NCBI RefSeq assembly: GCF_004770995.1
Contig: NZ_RQHW01000066.1
Span: 1-6,104, forward strand
Origin: Leptospira idonii
Lineage (GTDB): Bacteria > Spirochaetota > Leptospiria > Leptospirales > Leptospiraceae
Direction: 5' to 3'
Length of the DNA: 6,104 bases
Numbering within the stretch: the stretch's first letter is position 1; each line of letters opens with the position of its first letter. The notes beneath the pieces were generated by a model that saw nothing but the letters and a program-made list of their open reading frames with translations, did not search any database and was not told the DNA's origin. Made by a program: the position numbers and the translations under genes. Of this stretch, positions 5,899 to 6,104 are shown piece by piece.

Positions 5899-6104
5899 AT
5901 GAATCTTAATCGGGAGAGAAAGCTTCTAGCGGTGACGAAGGCCAAAGATGGCCGAAGTTCGTTTGTCATGACAGGAGGTCATGCAAACGAGAGCTGGAAG
6001 CGAATCTCGACTTGGGGAGGAATGATTGGTGTAGGGGGAGCGAAGGCGAATGTGAGCATAAGCTTTTCACAGAGAGGTGATACGACGATATCCGGTTCAA
6101 TGCA
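5899..6104 (+). CDS. start of a third TIGR04388-like cassette (cut by window end)
   Basis: The frame is open from the ATG at 5899 to the last base, 68 whole codons. The first 41 residues are the same as cassette 2, and the rest continues with few changes (MIGVGGAKANVSISFSQRGD against MIGLGGAKGNVNVSFSQRGD). After 6021 the two copies differ in 22 of 84 bases, many of the changes synonymous, so this stretch is under protein-level selection. The start has the same ambiguity as cassette 2: 5899, 5968 or 6022. Its tail and partner gene lie outside the window; by analogy it should carry the junction, a variable domain and a small coupled gene. Confidence 0.75.
   Translation, partial: MNLNRERKLLAVTKAKDGRSSFVMTGGHANESWKRISTWGGMIGVGGAKANVSISFSQRGDTTISGSM
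5940..5990 (+). promoter_or_regulatory. two adjacent hairpins (copy B)
   Basis: Same pairings as 2620-2670. The only base change between the copies (G to A) falls in the loop of the first hairpin, turning AGGA into AAGA and leaving both stems intact. Confidence 0.5.

Larger units (their letters stand above)
5788..6020 (+). repeat. cassette leader repeat, copy B
   Basis: Second copy of 2470-2700: GC-rich segment at 5788-5830, shared TGCGAGGCGCCC at 5861-5872 and the near-identical 143-base block at 5878-6020. It sits in the same place relative to a preceding lipoprotein stop and a following cassette front, which shows the array continues beyond the window. Confidence 0.9.

Noticed and set aside
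1..6104. Insertion sequence, prophage, CRISPR array, tRNA or rRNA
   Set aside because: No transposase or integrase motifs, no short spaced repeats and no cloverleaf or rRNA-like stretch were seen; the only repeats are the two cassette leaders, fronts and junctions.

Overview
The window most likely comes from a Leptospira chromosome or a related spirochaete. I base this on three things: recognisable blocks of the very long Leptospira-type TIGR04388 ('Lepto_longest') proteins (recalled from family knowledge, not searched), short signal-peptide/lipoprotein genes behind them, and a base composition that moves between roughly 25-30% and 50% G+C in hand-counted 60-base rows. I see no tRNA, rRNA, CRISPR, transposase or integrase.

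Everything is on the + strand and built as a tandem array of one cassette. A full unit contains, in order: (a) a ~147-bp intergenic leader with a GC-rich repeat and a promoter-like pair; (b) a near-invariant DNA block with two hairpins; (c) a conserved beta-rich N-terminal region; (d) a conserved hydrophobic junction ending in GIGRREE-(D/N)-NPIASVK; (e) a variable coiled-coil stretch; (f) a C-terminal M23 (LytM-type) peptidase domain; and (g) a small exported or lipoprotein gene that starts inside the stop codon of the peptidase gene (ATGA overlap).

Layout: 1-1826 is the 3' part of cassette 1 (junction, coiled coil, M23 domain; 5' end outside the window), followed by its partner gene at 1823-2431. 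2432-2578 is the first leader. 2579-5020 is cassette 2, complete from leader to stop, with its partner at 5017-5751. 5752-5898 is the second leader, and 5899-6104 is the start of cassette 3, cut by the window end.

The shared front, sharp junction, unrelated variable tails and a different coupled small gene behind each tail resemble orphan C-terminal modules of polymorphic toxin systems (Rhs, CDI). My working model is an array of exchangeable cell-wall-hydrolase tails, each with its own periplasmic or lipoprotein partner that may act as an immunity protein. The cassette front has no signal peptide and no good ribosome-binding site, so the copies may be silent donors that recombine onto a full-length secreted gene elsewhere. 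The immunity role and the recombination model are inference; the cassette structure, overlaps, motifs and repeats are visible in the sequence.
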